Positions 1 through 10,406 of a DNA stretch of 64,000 bases are shown in pieces (position 1 is the first letter of the stretch; each line of letters begins with the position of its first letter). The translations under genes were made by a program, and so were the position numbers. The DNA lies in contig BJKQ01000001.1 of the NCBI GenBank assembly GCA_006538405.1, forward strand, positions 124,001 to 188,000, written 5' to 3'. The stretch comes from Hansfordia pulvinata. Its lineage: Eukaryota; Ascomycota; Sordariomycetes; Xylariales. The notes under the pieces are model-generated. The model ran no database searches. It was not told the DNA's origin and saw only the letters and a program-made list of their open reading frames with translations.

Positions 1-1379
1 GCCTGTCAGCTACCACTCACTGCTGCTATCCGTCTCGTCAGAGTATCTTTTCACGGCGGGAGCACAGACCGCGCGGCCTCGGCGCGCCAGCGTGACCGAC
101 GACGAGTCCCATCCGCAGCCGCCTCGAGATGAGATAGGCCACCGACGGGACGCAACCGGGGCGGCGACCGGGCACGCTGGGGCTTTGCTTCTCAGCCGCC
201 TGCGGGCACCGTAGGACGGTCAGACGTGACGTGGGCCTGGACTAGACTACTGGTACGAGTACAATACAGGAGACCATGCTGCTCTATCGCGAATTTCCAC
301 ACCACACCTAAGAGGGGCCGCTTGAAGGGGAAGACGGCCTCCCTCAGGGGGGAAAAGAAGGGGACCCCTTGTCGGGCGAGTTGTGCCGGGGTGCGCGCCA
401 TGCGCGTACGCGGATGCTAAGAATAATACCACCCTCACGAAGAACCACATGATGCGTCTTTGGACGGGGGGGGGGGGGGGGGGGGCAGTGCAGCGCGTGT
501 CGTGCAGCGCCAAGAGAAGACACAGGTTTAATTTCCAGGAGCAAGCGCGCGTCGTCATCGTCATCGTCGTCGGCGGCCCTGCCCTGCCCTGCCCCGCAAG
601 CCCAAGAGGCGCCGGGTGTGGCCGACGCCAGACTCCCTCGACTCGACTGAGAAACACGGCCCCGCCAACAAGCCTTCTCGTGGCGTTCAATGGGCGCCGG
701 CTGTGCCCAATGGGCGCTCGCCGTGCCTGGGAGCCGTCCGCGATAGGAAGTGTGGATGACGTCCCCGCCCCAAAGCGTGCCCCTGCCAAGTCGGCAAGGA
801 TCGCGCTTGCGAATGGCGGCGTGAGGAACGCCATGTGTGCTGCCGTGCGCCTTACGCGGCCTCCCCCTTCCACCCCATCCACCCCGGTCCCCTACGATAT
901 ATATCGTCCAGGCACACAGGCACGCACACAGGGTGAGGCAGCACAGAGGGACCCGTAGTATAGTGGGTGGCCCCCTTGTCCACCCGCCCCCACAACCCGG
1001 CGACGGTCTGGAACGTCGGGCGGCCCTCGAGTTGCGGGCCTCGGGGCTCTTCCGACGAGCTTACGAATGGGTGATGAAGCCGCCCTCAACTGCCGCCCGG
1101 GCCGCGTGGACGCTCTCCCCTCCCTCGCCCGCGAAGGCATCGGGTTTACTGCTCAGTCTCGCGGCGCCGTTCTGCACCAAACACTTTGCTGCTCACACAT
1201 GATATAACCCGAGGATCGGCACGCGTGTGTCTATTTGTGTCACAGCCGGCACCGACGCAGAGACAAAACCACCTTCGAAGAAGGCCCTGAACTGCTGCTG
1301 CTGCTGCCGCTGCCACCATCATCACTACCTCTACCACCACCACCAGCACATGACTGTTCTCTCTTCACGCTCGCTCAAC
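1..1379. other. Gene-free 5' flank
   Basis: I see no supportable gene here. Both strands carry long open frames, but they are low-complexity and Arg/Pro/Ala-rich, as expected by chance in GC-rich DNA. The stretch holds a 20-base G tract near 466-485 and a TATA-like ATATATAT at about 897-904. The segment next to 1380 is CAC/CTG-rich and is probably the 5' leader of the first gene. Confidence 0.6.
466..485 (+). repeat. Poly-G tract, 20 bases
   Basis: An uninterrupted run of about 20 G residues in non-coding DNA. A second run of 18 G lies at 6755-6772. The length may be unreliable given the homopolymer problems seen in the genes of this window. Confidence 0.9.
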
Positions 1380-2213
1380 ATGCCGTCGCTCAAGGCTGTC
1401 GGCCTTGCGGTCGTGTCCCTGGCTGCCCAGGGCCTCGCCCTTGCCGTCAAGCGTGCCCCTGATGGCGAGTTTGGCCTCTGGGGCTATGGCCCCGGCATAG
1501 GCGGCCCGCCGGTCTTCTGGCATGACGGTATGCCCTCCGAAACAGAGCTTGTCTCGAGAGTCAAGTTAAGAGTCTCGAGTCGAAAAATAGAGAAGACTGC
1601 GAACTGATTTGCTGACATTCTGACTAGATCTTGCCTACGTGGGCTTCGTCGGACGCGTCAACGAGACCGACTCGGACGCCGCCGCCGTCATCTGTAAGTC
1701 ACGAGTCCACTCAACTTGCTGCCACCCCCTACATGACTCTCTGCCTCGTCAAGTATGTAGCCTCCTGCGATGTGTCTGCTGCTAACCGCGAGAACCAACT
1801 CGCCGCCACACCCGCCTCCCCCCCCCAACAGTCACCTCGGCAGACGACGGTTCCTTCACCGCCAACGCCAACACGAGCACCACGGACGGCAGCACCCCGT
1901 CGTGGTCCGACGAGACCTTCTACATCCCGGGGGACGGGGCCACGTCCACGGCCATCGGCTTCACCTCGGACGCGCAGTCCAACCAGACCACGACGGGCTG
2001 GTACTGGTACGGCTCGCTGCTCATGTACTCGGGCGCCGACGGCCTGGCCACCGACTTCTACGCCGTGCCCACCGACGTCGAGCGCGTCTGGGCCCTGCAC
2101 TGGAACATCACCGACGAGGCCACCCTCGAGACCGCCGTCAAGGTCAGCCTGCGCGACAAGCCCCCGTCCCGCCCGCCCCCGGACCGCCGCGAGGGCGACG
2201 GCCCCCCAACTAA
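1380..2213 (+). CDS. Small secreted protein, three exons, function unknown
   Basis: Exons 1380-1527, 1628-1693 and 1832-about 2213 join in phase. Splice sites are GTATGC...TAG and GTAAGT...CAG. The N-terminus (MPSLKAVGLAVVSLAAQGLA) is a clear signal peptide ending near a KR pair. The mature part is rich in Ser/Thr/Asp and has W-Y-W-Y-G and several N-x-S/T sites, such as N-E-T, N-T-S, N-Q-T and N-I-T, fitting a glycosylated extracellular protein. I do not recognise a catalytic domain. The 3' end is uncertain. Read as given, the frame runs on through low-complexity sequence to 2721. If one C is missing from the C5 run at 2161-2165, the protein ends at the TAA at 2211-2213 with a total of 198 residues, which looks more natural. 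The gene has no obvious partner nearby. Confidence 0.6.
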
Positions 2214-5200
2214 AAGAGGCTTCTTTGCTGGGGGTAAAAAGAAAACCGGGCCCAACTTTTTCTTCCCCTTCTTATTCTTCTTCTTCTCCTCCTTCAACCT
2301 CTCCTACGGAAGGGTCACTCGAGAAATTGAAGTGACGGGGAGTCGGGCTCGGCCAGCAAAGCAAAGGCAAAGTGTCCTTATACCTTTCTCTTCGTCGTTT
2401 CAAGTGACGGTGGTGACTATAAACGCGTCACACCGTGGGATGGGGGCAGGGGGGGGGGGGAGGAGGGGGAGGGGAGAGAAGGGGAAAGCGACCGTAGGAA
2501 AATCCCCGGAAAGAAACAACTCGATCTGGACCTCGCTGCGCGCGGCCTGGCCCTTCTACCACAACCACCACCATCACCACCGCAAACCCGCCGTTCTTGA
2601 CTCTCTTTTTTCTTTTTCTTTTTTGGTTCCCTTACACCAGTTAATTCCGAGATTACATAGTGAGCGGTCAGATCTAAACTACTACATTGCTTCGTTGGCC
2701 TTTCAAGAGAGAGACGTTTGACTGTTGCCAAAACCGTACCAGTACGAGTGAGTCCGTCCGCGAGTTGCTGCGTCCGTGAGATGCTCAACATGTTCGAGGA
2801 CCTAAGTCAGTGACCCTGCTTCCAGCTTGTAAGTAGGTAATCAATCCGAGCGGGCCCGGAATCTGCAACGGACGGGTGCGCTGCCCACATCCCGGGGTTG
2901 CTGGTGTCGCTATCGCGCTAGCAAGGGGGCGTGGTGGGGAGGGAGAGTAGGATCGAGCTTTGAGCCGCGAGATTTCTGGATCCAGACTGCCATGCGTTTT
3001 TTCCTGCCGTGTTGTCGGCCGGCGGAGACATGGCAGGACGTGCCTGCGAAGCCTCATCTCCATAGCCCCGAGTCGAAGAGTTGCGAAGAGGAAGGACAAC
3101 GCCACCGAAGAAGAGAAAATACTTGAGACACGGCTTGGAGGATAGACCTTTCACCCTCGCCAACCACGCGATACCCAGCTACGAGTACTTGCGCACTTGG
3201 ACCACGCGGAAACACAATGCAGTCTTATCGCTGGAACCGGCTCGTCGGTCGACCCCCTGTAGGGCCAAGACTTTGGCTTGCGTAATCGCCCACGCCAGGG
3301 GTGCGACCGCGGGCTCGCCGCTGACGCCCCGCGCACGAGTACTCGTACGAGTACACGTCTCTGGGCAGGGCTGAGAAGAGCGGGAGACGAGAGATAAACA
3401 ATAAAATAAAACAAGGATGCGAGTAAGTGCCTTTCAAAGGAATTCCGAGTGAGGCGGCCCAATTGCCGGGACGCTTTCTTCAATTGAGAGGCGGCTGACG
3501 GCTGGAGGTCTGCCCAGCCGAGCCGCATGAGTACTCGTAGAGTCCATAGGGCCCAGGCCGCAGAGCGCCGTCTCGCTCGGACCAAGTGTTTCCCACGATA
3601 CTGTGCCGTGCCCGCCCGTGCAGGCCCGGGCCTGTCGCAGAGCGAGGACTCTACGGTAGAAGTAATCTAATGCGAGGGCGCATCGAGGATGGCGGTGGGT
3701 TCGTGGCGTCCCGCGCTATTGTTTCCGGGGGTGTCTGTGGCAGACAAGCCACCGCGAGAACAACCATGATATTCGACGGAACGATCATGAGAGATTGGGA
3801 ACTGCCTGCAGTCCGTTCGGGAAAACGGGGCCGATGGCGAGATGTCCCGTTCATAGGGCGTGCGACTGGCGGCGCTGCTCACAGACGGCGTCGTCTCGGA
3901 ATCCTGTAGGGGGCTTGATCAGGAACCCTGGCAACCCTGGAACAGTCGCGGGGCTACTTCTTGCTACCTAATCCAGGTTGACGAGTCGAGAAGCCACGTG
4001 AGTGAAACTCACTTGCTCTATTTATGAGTTCGTCCCGAGACTTTGCGGGCCATAGTGGGCGGTGCTGTTGATCTAGACGACCTGAGATGGCAGTACGGAT
4101 CCGTGCGGAGGGAATCTGTGTTCAGGCGAGAGGGGGGAAATAGGGCACATTCGCTCCCATGACACGATCTGATGAAGCAGATACGGATGCTTAACAGACT
4201 GGATGAGACGAAATTGATGCCATGCCGCAATCTGTGTGACACATGGAGATGCTGCTCAAAATTCATTTCTGAACAATACAGGGCGCGAGTGAGTCCTTAT
4301 CGCGGTACAGGATGATTTTGTAAAGCAAACATGACACCCTCAGCAGCTCTTTTTCCCGGGGAAGCCAAGAGCTGTCTTGCCGATGCTAGTAATTGGAGAA
4401 GTATCTGGAAAGCCCACTCAACCCATAGTTTGTCGAAGCGATTCCTACCTCGAGGGCCTCGTTCATGGTCGTCTCGCCAGGCTCCTGGCGCTGCCACAGT
4501 CTTCAGTCCATCTGGGCCAGCTGCTCGCAGTAGACGCATCCGTCACTGACCCCCCATCCTGTTAAGAGCCATGTCGAATCTTTAATTAGAATCTTCAAGT
4601 TTGTTCATGTGCGGCGTGAAGCAAGGGAACTTGCATGACACTGCTGCATCTTAACCGCAAAGCAGAGCACGCCCGACCGGAGCAAGACAACGTTGAGTCC
4701 GTTTGATGATAGGGTCCTTTTACTGCTTCGCCGCCTGCCAGCATTTCTAACGATGTACCAAGCCAATCGTTCTCTTGACTGCAGAAATTCAGCCGAAGAC
4801 GACTGCGGATACCCAGGAACAGCCTTGAAGCTTGTTTCAAGATATGATAGTTATCGAGCCAAAAGATGTTTCCCTCGTAGATCTTTACATGGCAGTGCTG
4901 GATTATCGCTGTCATCGCGTCCTGGTTCATGACTGAGTTGCATTACATCATAATCTTAGTCGACGGACTGTGGCCTGAGGCCTGTGTTCGCAGATGAAGA
5001 AGAGCACGGGAAGCAGAAAACTAAAAGGAACCTGTAGGGCTGGTGCTCTTCTACCCATCAAGTCTTTCTTATATGATCTCAAAGAGAGATATCGAATCGT
5101 AAGGGGCGTCATGTAGACGACACGCTTGAACAGGGCCTTGACAAACGCGCCAGCTAACACGACAGGCGGGGCTGGCCACGGCAGCTGGCCTGTGATGGAT

Positions 5201-6106
5201 TTGTCTCTCGGAGCACTTGCCGCAGGCCAGCGGCCTAGACGGCGGAGTGTAAGGAGATGCAGAGTCACCGTCCTCTGACTCCATACCTAGGTACTCTCTT
5301 AAGCTTCTCTACTACGCAGTCCTGCAGGCTGGCAGGAAACAGTTGCATGCGGAGCGTCTCGGACTGTGGCATCGCTGATCCTCTGTACAGCTGTAGATTC
5401 ACTGTCCAATGATGGGATTCATGCCTAAAGCTAGGTACGTCCGGTGTCGGACCCGACATGCGAAACGATCCAGTATCAAATGACTTCGCATCTACAAACC
5501 TACCTGCTTACTGTAAAGCATATTGCTGATGCTGAGCCTACACAGTCTAGTTGTATGAGAGTAGGAGGTCAGACGCAGACACCCAGTTGGATTAAGCAAC
5601 GCATCGGTCGACCCGTCTGCCTGGACAACTCAGCCCTTGACCCGAGGGCTACTCATGCATCATGACGGCACCGGAGAGCGGAAAAATAGGGATGGGTGAT
5701 ATCAAGAGTATATGTTTGCGCATACGTGGTTCGTCTACGAGACGCTGCTGGTCGACACGCTGGAGGACGGAGCCCAGCTGGCGAGAGGCGGGATGCGCGC
5801 CGCAGAAGCCCCGCGACCGGACCCCGCACTGTAGGTACCTACGGCGTAAGTTGTCGCCGGAAGGGCGTTCGGAGTGGAGAGGCCGAGAGAGAGCTGGGCT
5901 GCAGATCCATCGCTCGCGGGGCCCGGTGATGAATCAACTACCAGGTAGCTTCCAGTCCCAGCAACTCGCCCTCAAAAGCTAGGATTGTCTTGCATCTTCC
6001 TCACACCACCACCGGTCCCTCACCCGTGCACACCATCACCGCCCACCAACCCCGACAGGACACCACGACGCGGCACGGCACGGCACCACCACCGCGAACC
6101 GCCGCC
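2214..6106. other. Long gene-free stretch
   Basis: Nearly 3.9 kb without a supportable gene. Open frames here are short, cross-strand and without domain-like composition. 2440-2475 is G-rich, with an 11-12 base G run. A perfect 16-base palindrome, GTACTCGTACGAGTAC, lies at 3339-3354. Related TACGAGTAC elements occur at 2741, 3180 and 3530. The last 120 bases before 6107 are CAC-rich leader sequence. Confidence 0.55.
3339..3354. repeat. 16-bp perfect palindrome GTACTCGTACGAGTAC
   Basis: The sequence equals its own reverse complement. Its half GTACGAGTAC recurs exactly at 253-262 and 8875-8884, with variants at 2741, 3180 and 3530. It could be a protein-binding site or chance. Function is unknown. 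Confidence 0.6.
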
Positions 6107-6752
6107 ATGAGCCCCGTCCCCTGCACCGTCCGCCACGCGCGGCGCTCCGGTAGGCAACCAACCCCTGCGATGCGGCGAGCCGGGCAAACAGAGAACCAAC
6201 CTGCTAACTCCCTCCGGCCAACCAGACATCCCCGCCATCCTCGACATGATCCGCGAGCTGGCCGACTACGAGCACGAGCTGGACGCGGTCGAGGCCACCG
6301 AGGCCACCCTCGGCGCCACCATCGCCTTCGCCCCCGAGGGCGCCACCTCGACCTCGACCGCCCCGGACACCGAGCCTACCTCCCCGGCCCGCCCGGCCCG
6401 CTGCCTGCTCGCCTTCCCGGACTCGGACTCGGACCCAGCCGGCGCGCCCGCCGTCGGCATGGCCCTGTACTTCTACAACTACAGCACCTGGCGCGCCCGC
6501 GCGGGCATCTACCTCGAGGACCTGTACGTGCGGCCCGCCGCGCGCGGCAGCGGCTTCGGCAAGCGCCTGCTCGTCGAGCTCGCGCGCGAGGTCGAGGCCT
6601 CCCGCGGCGGCCGGCTCGAGTGGAGCGTCCTCAAGTGGAACGAGCCCAGCATCAAGTTCTACGAGTCCATCGGCGCCCAGGCCATGGACGGCTGGGTCGG
6701 CATGCGCGTCGACCGCGAGGGGCTGACCAAGCTGGCTGGCCTGCTGGGCTGA
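6107..6752 (+). CDS. GNAT N-acetyltransferase, SSAT/thialysine type
   Basis: A 189-residue acetyltransferase of two exons, 6107-6149 and 6226-6752. The intron at 6150-6225 starts GTAGGC and has a CTAAC branch site. It should transfer acetyl from acetyl-CoA to a small amine; the closest familiar group is the diamine/spermidine/thialysine acetyltransferases. Visible motifs are the start 'DIPAILDMIRELADYE', the beta-4 segment 'ALYFYNYSTWRARAGIYLED', and the acetyl-CoA loop 'LYVRPAARGSGFGKRLL' (R/Q-x-x-G-x-G/A). 'WSVLKWNEPSIKFYESIGA' carries the conserved N and the catalytic-region Tyr. Length matches the family's usual 160-190. An extra Ser/Thr/Pro-rich segment at about residues 45-75 interrupts the early strands. 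No frame problem is seen. Cytosolic location is inferred from the lack of a signal. The exact substrate cannot be told. Confidence 0.88.
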
Positions 6753-6754
6753 GC

Positions 6755-6772
6755 GGGGGGGGGGGGGGGGGG
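6755..6772 (+). repeat. Poly-G tract, 18 bases
   Basis: A run of 18 G residues begins two bases after the GNAT stop codon, in what should be its 3' UTR. Confidence 0.9.
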
Positions 6773-6955
6773 TTGGCAGAGGGATGAGGAAAACCAGGAC
6801 GGACGGAGGAAACTCAAGACGGGCTGGAAATCCCCAAGAGACGCGAGATTGACCTCAACGCCACAGACCACGAGGAAGTGGGATCTAGAAAGATAAGCCC
6901 GCTTCCTGTAAACGAGAGAGAGAAGAAAAAAACCCAACAACTCAAAATTGAGAAC

Positions 6956-8281
6956 TCAGGGCGCAGGACCCGACTTGGGCTTCTTCTTGCTCTGCATGGC
7001 CGGGTCCTTCCCGTCCGGCCCGACGCCCCGGAACAAGGCCATCTCCGCGGCCGCGGGCGCCGACACCGTGACCCCGCGCCCGCCCCACGTCACGGGCCCC
7101 AGCCCGCTGTCCTGCCTCGCCTTCTGCTTCTGCTTCTGCTTCGGCGGAGCGCCCCCGGTGCCGGCCTTGCTGTTGTCGTCGTGCCCGCCGGCCGCCGGTG
7201 AAGGGGGGCGCCCGAGCCAGGGCGACATCTCCCACACCCGCGCGTACATGCGCCTCAGCTTGCGCCCCTCCATGCGCCGCGTCCCCGTCGCCCGCCCGTG
7301 CCCGCGCGGGTCGCTGTCCTCCTCGCCCGTCAGGCTCTTCTGCGACCGCGAGTTGCCGCGCTCCACCGCCCGCGCCGGCCGCCCCACGAACTCCGTCCAC
7401 GACCGCCCGTTGCGCGCCAGCGGGCTGCTGGTGGTGGCGGCGGTGGCGGCACGCGCCAAGGGCCGCCGGGCAGGCGCCCGCAGCAGGGCCGGGTTCGCGC
7501 CGCTGTCGCTGAGGTCGCGCAGCTGCTCCCACTCGCCCTGCGGCAGGGGCGGGAACGTGCTGGCCAGCAAGTTGGACCAGTGCTTCTTGAGGCGGTTGCG
7601 GGTGACCGAGTTGGGCGACCTGCGCCCAAAGGAGTTGGTTTCGTTGAGGATGGCCAGGTCCTTGTCAAGCGCCGTCTTGTTGACGCTCTTCGGCCAGGAG
7701 GGCATCTGCGCGTCGAACTGCGACCTCGCCAGCGCGCGCAGCTTGTCCGTGTCCCACGCGTCCAGCCAGTCGGGCTTCAGGGGCCGGCGGACGTTGGCGT
7801 CGGTCCGTTCGGCGGGTCGGTTCGGGTCGTAATAGTTAACTGACGGGTCCAGGGCGGGGTGCCTCAGGTTCCCCTCTGCGGCGGGCGAGTTGGAGGAGGA
7901 GGATGAGGAGCCGCGGGCGCCGTCGAAGAGCTTGTCGAATATGGAGGAGCGCTCGAGGGACGTGTCGTCGTCGGCCGGCTGCGTGGCCAGGGCGGCGGCG
8001 TGAAGCTCACGGCGCCGCTTGCCCAGGCGGCCGGTCGCCATGAGGCAGAGGCGCTGCAGGCGGTGTACGTGACCGGCATTGGCGGAACGCAGGTAGCGTA
8101 GAGAGCGGCGGCCCTGGCGCAGGTAGTGTACATCGTCCTGCTTGTGGCAGGATTCGCGGTAGCGCTCGCGGATACGGTAGCGGATGTAGTCGCGGCATAT
8201 GGACGGAAGGTATGACGCCTCGCGTAGGGTGTGGCGGTAGAGGTGGAGGGTGGTGGCGGGTTGGGGGATCTGAAGAACCAT
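6956..8281 (-). CDS. LYR-motif protein with long C-terminal extension
   Basis: A single-exon frame of 441 residues. The N-terminal 100 residues form a helical LYR domain. L-Y-R stands at about residues 13-15 ('TLHLYRHTLREASYLPSI'), followed by a basic helix ('YIRYRIRERYRE') and a second helical stretch 'GRRSLRYLRSANAGHVHRL'. LYR proteins are small mitochondrial factors that bind acyl-ACP or Fe-S machinery during assembly of respiratory or ribosomal complexes. This one is about four times the usual length. The middle contains the ordered-looking 'LDPSVNYYDPNRPAE' and 'RNRLKKHWSNLLASTFPPLP', while the C-terminus is disordered and basic ('PPKQKQKQKARQD'). It most resembles the fungal long LYR proteins annotated as LYRM2-like/Cup1-like, but I cannot assign the client complex. 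The frame is intact. Confidence 0.75.
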   Translation of the reverse strand: MVLQIPQPATTLHLYRHTLREASYLPSICRDYIRYRIRERYRESCHKQDDVHYLRQGRRSLRYLRSANAGHVHRLQRLCLMATGRLGKRRRELHAAALATQPADDDTSLERSSIFDKLFDGARGSSSSSSNSPAAEGNLRHPALDPSVNYYDPNRPAERTDANVRRPLKPDWLDAWDTDKLRALARSQFDAQMPSWPKSVNKTALDKDLAILNETNSFGRRSPNSVTRNRLKKHWSNLLASTFPPLPQGEWEQLRDLSDSGANPALLRAPARRPLARAATAATTSSPLARNGRSWTEFVGRPARAVERGNSRSQKSLTGEEDSDPRGHGRATGTRRMEGRKLRRMYARVWEMSPWLGRPPSPAAGGHDDNSKAGTGGAPPKQKQKQKARQDSGLGPVTWGGRGVTVSAPAAAEMALFRGVGPDGKDPAMQSKKKPKSGPAP

Positions 8282-10406
8282 GTTGGTTGTTGGTGTATCG
8301 CCGCGGGCGGTGTCGATTCTCGATAGTCCTGCAACCCGGTTATGAAGAGGGTGAGATTTGAAGGATGAACGACAATGAGGCGTTCATTTTGCTACCAGCC
8401 TCTTTGGGGGAGGCGGTCGGTGAATAGAGTCGATCGTAGGGGTAGGGATATGTCGTTTGAGAGGACCGTAGAGGTTGGTGATGCAGCTTGAAGTTTACTG
8501 CCGTTTCTGAACTCTCGTCAGTGCCAGCTTTACGCGCTAGCACAGAAACAGCCTGGCTTATTAGAGATTGTTCTCGATTCAGCATAAGTCGCTATTCTTG
8601 GTCTAATCTATATGAGGGATAGCGCATGGGCGCATCGATAGCACCAGCAAACGGGATCCCGATATTCGTAGCCCTCAGGTTCCTGTAATCGTACTACATT
8701 GTATCGCTGGGGCAGATCCTGCATTTTGCAATTCTTTTCCCAGCTGACGGGAAACAACAATCAATTGAGAAGCCTGGGGTAGCGCTGGTAACCTCATGTG
8801 CCAATCCGCGCCCAATACCAGCGCACCCATTTGGCACTTCCGGGCGGCACTGATACCTCTCGTAAGCGCAGCGTGTACGAGTACATCAATAGGTACATCG
8901 TGAGGCCCCGCGTCTCAGCTGCGACAAGACGGCAGCCCACCGATACAAGGGCTTGCGCTGCGAGGGGAAAACGAAAGAGTGGTGTCCTTCGAAATGGGGG
9001 AACAACTAAGCCTCGCATCGAGATAGCAACCGAGCTGATGGTAATGGGCGACCACGATCAATTAAATGAGGGACGCGGGGTGGGTGACACGGCCCGACGC
9101 AGCGACACGGTGACACGGAACACGCCGGGGACACGCAGGGAAGACGCGCCTCACGAAACTGACACGTCTGCGAGCCACCCGCGACGCGCCCTGGCTACAG
9201 GTTTAATTGATCCTCCTCTTTTCTCGTCGGACCTCGGAATTGCCCAGTACGAATATTGCGTAGACCGAGCACCACGCCAATACCGTTATGGACGGTCTCT
9301 TTGTTCTTTATCCGTACAGGTATATTGAATGATACTGCTGCCTTAAGTGGCCTTTAAATGGATGGATGCTGACCGTCGACGCACAAAGATACCTCCGCCT
9401 CCGGCTGCCTGCCTAGGACATGGCAGCCCGGATGGCAGCTCAGGCCTATTGCATCAGGTATTTCCGTTGTCCAGTGAATACAAAGGCTTGGCATGGATAT
9501 ATCATGAGAAGGCGGATCAGGGAATTATGTAGGGTGGCAGACACATGGTATTCGGTATTCAACGATGGCGGCCCCTCTACCAGTGGCGGACTTGTACTTC
9601 CACCACTGCCGTACGCGTACCACACCGTGCCCGCACCACTTCACAGACTGGTACAGTGCACGCAGTTGATCAATTCAAACGGGCGCGACTGGCACTGCGC
9701 GTGAAATGGCGGTACATCCCCAGCTCAATGTCCCGCACGGCTTCGCGTACCCGCGCGGCTTGCATAACCGCCAGCACTCATTTCAAGGTTGCACAACTCT
9801 TATACGAGTGCGTCCGTCAAATTAAGACCGCCTGATACTTCGGTCTGGCGTACTCGGCCTCTGTAATGGAATAAGCGGAACATGTAGGCCTGGACTTTCC
9901 CTTGCCGCCGCCCTTGCAAAGCCTCATCACACCCTCACTACCCTCTGCTCGCCCTCTGCCCACTTCTGCGTCTCGCCTCTGATCGCGTCCTCCACCTCCA
10001 CACCCTCGTTCCTCTCCCTCTGCGCACCGCACTGGCCATCCAACGACCCGGCTCTCACCACCCACGCCGACCCTCTCGTGTGCCTCTCCTTGCCTCTCCC
10101 TGCCCGCCTTGCGCCTGCCCCTGCGTCGCATTCGTCCCGTTCGTCGCATCCAGCGCATCCCCTCGCTTCGCTTCACCCCAGGCCTGACTTTGTTGCCGGC
10201 CTCGGTCTTGCTCCTCGCCGACAGACCCGACCATCACTCCCGATCTGCATGTGAGCGAAAGGAGGCCGCCTCCCCGAGGCCGCGTCATCTTTGCCCATCT
10301 CGAGTGGTGAGGATCGCCTACTGAGCTCACCACCCCATCCACCACCACCCGACCAACTGCCGCCGCGACCTCGCCCTCTAGCGACGGCTGCCCGTCTGCT
10401 TTCGCC
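8282..10406. other. Divergent intergenic region and mbp1 leader
   Basis: No supportable gene. It separates the LYR gene (leftward) from mbp1 (rightward). GTACGAGTAC occurs at 8875-8884. From about 9890 to 10406 the + strand is C/T-rich, as is typical of fungal 5' leaders, so this part is probably the mbp1 promoter and 5' UTR. Confidence 0.55.

Noticed and set aside
247..882. Long minus-strand open frame in the first kilobase
   Set aside because: It is composed of Arg/Pro/Thr runs, passes through a poly-G tract as poly-Pro, and overlaps an equally long frame on the + strand.
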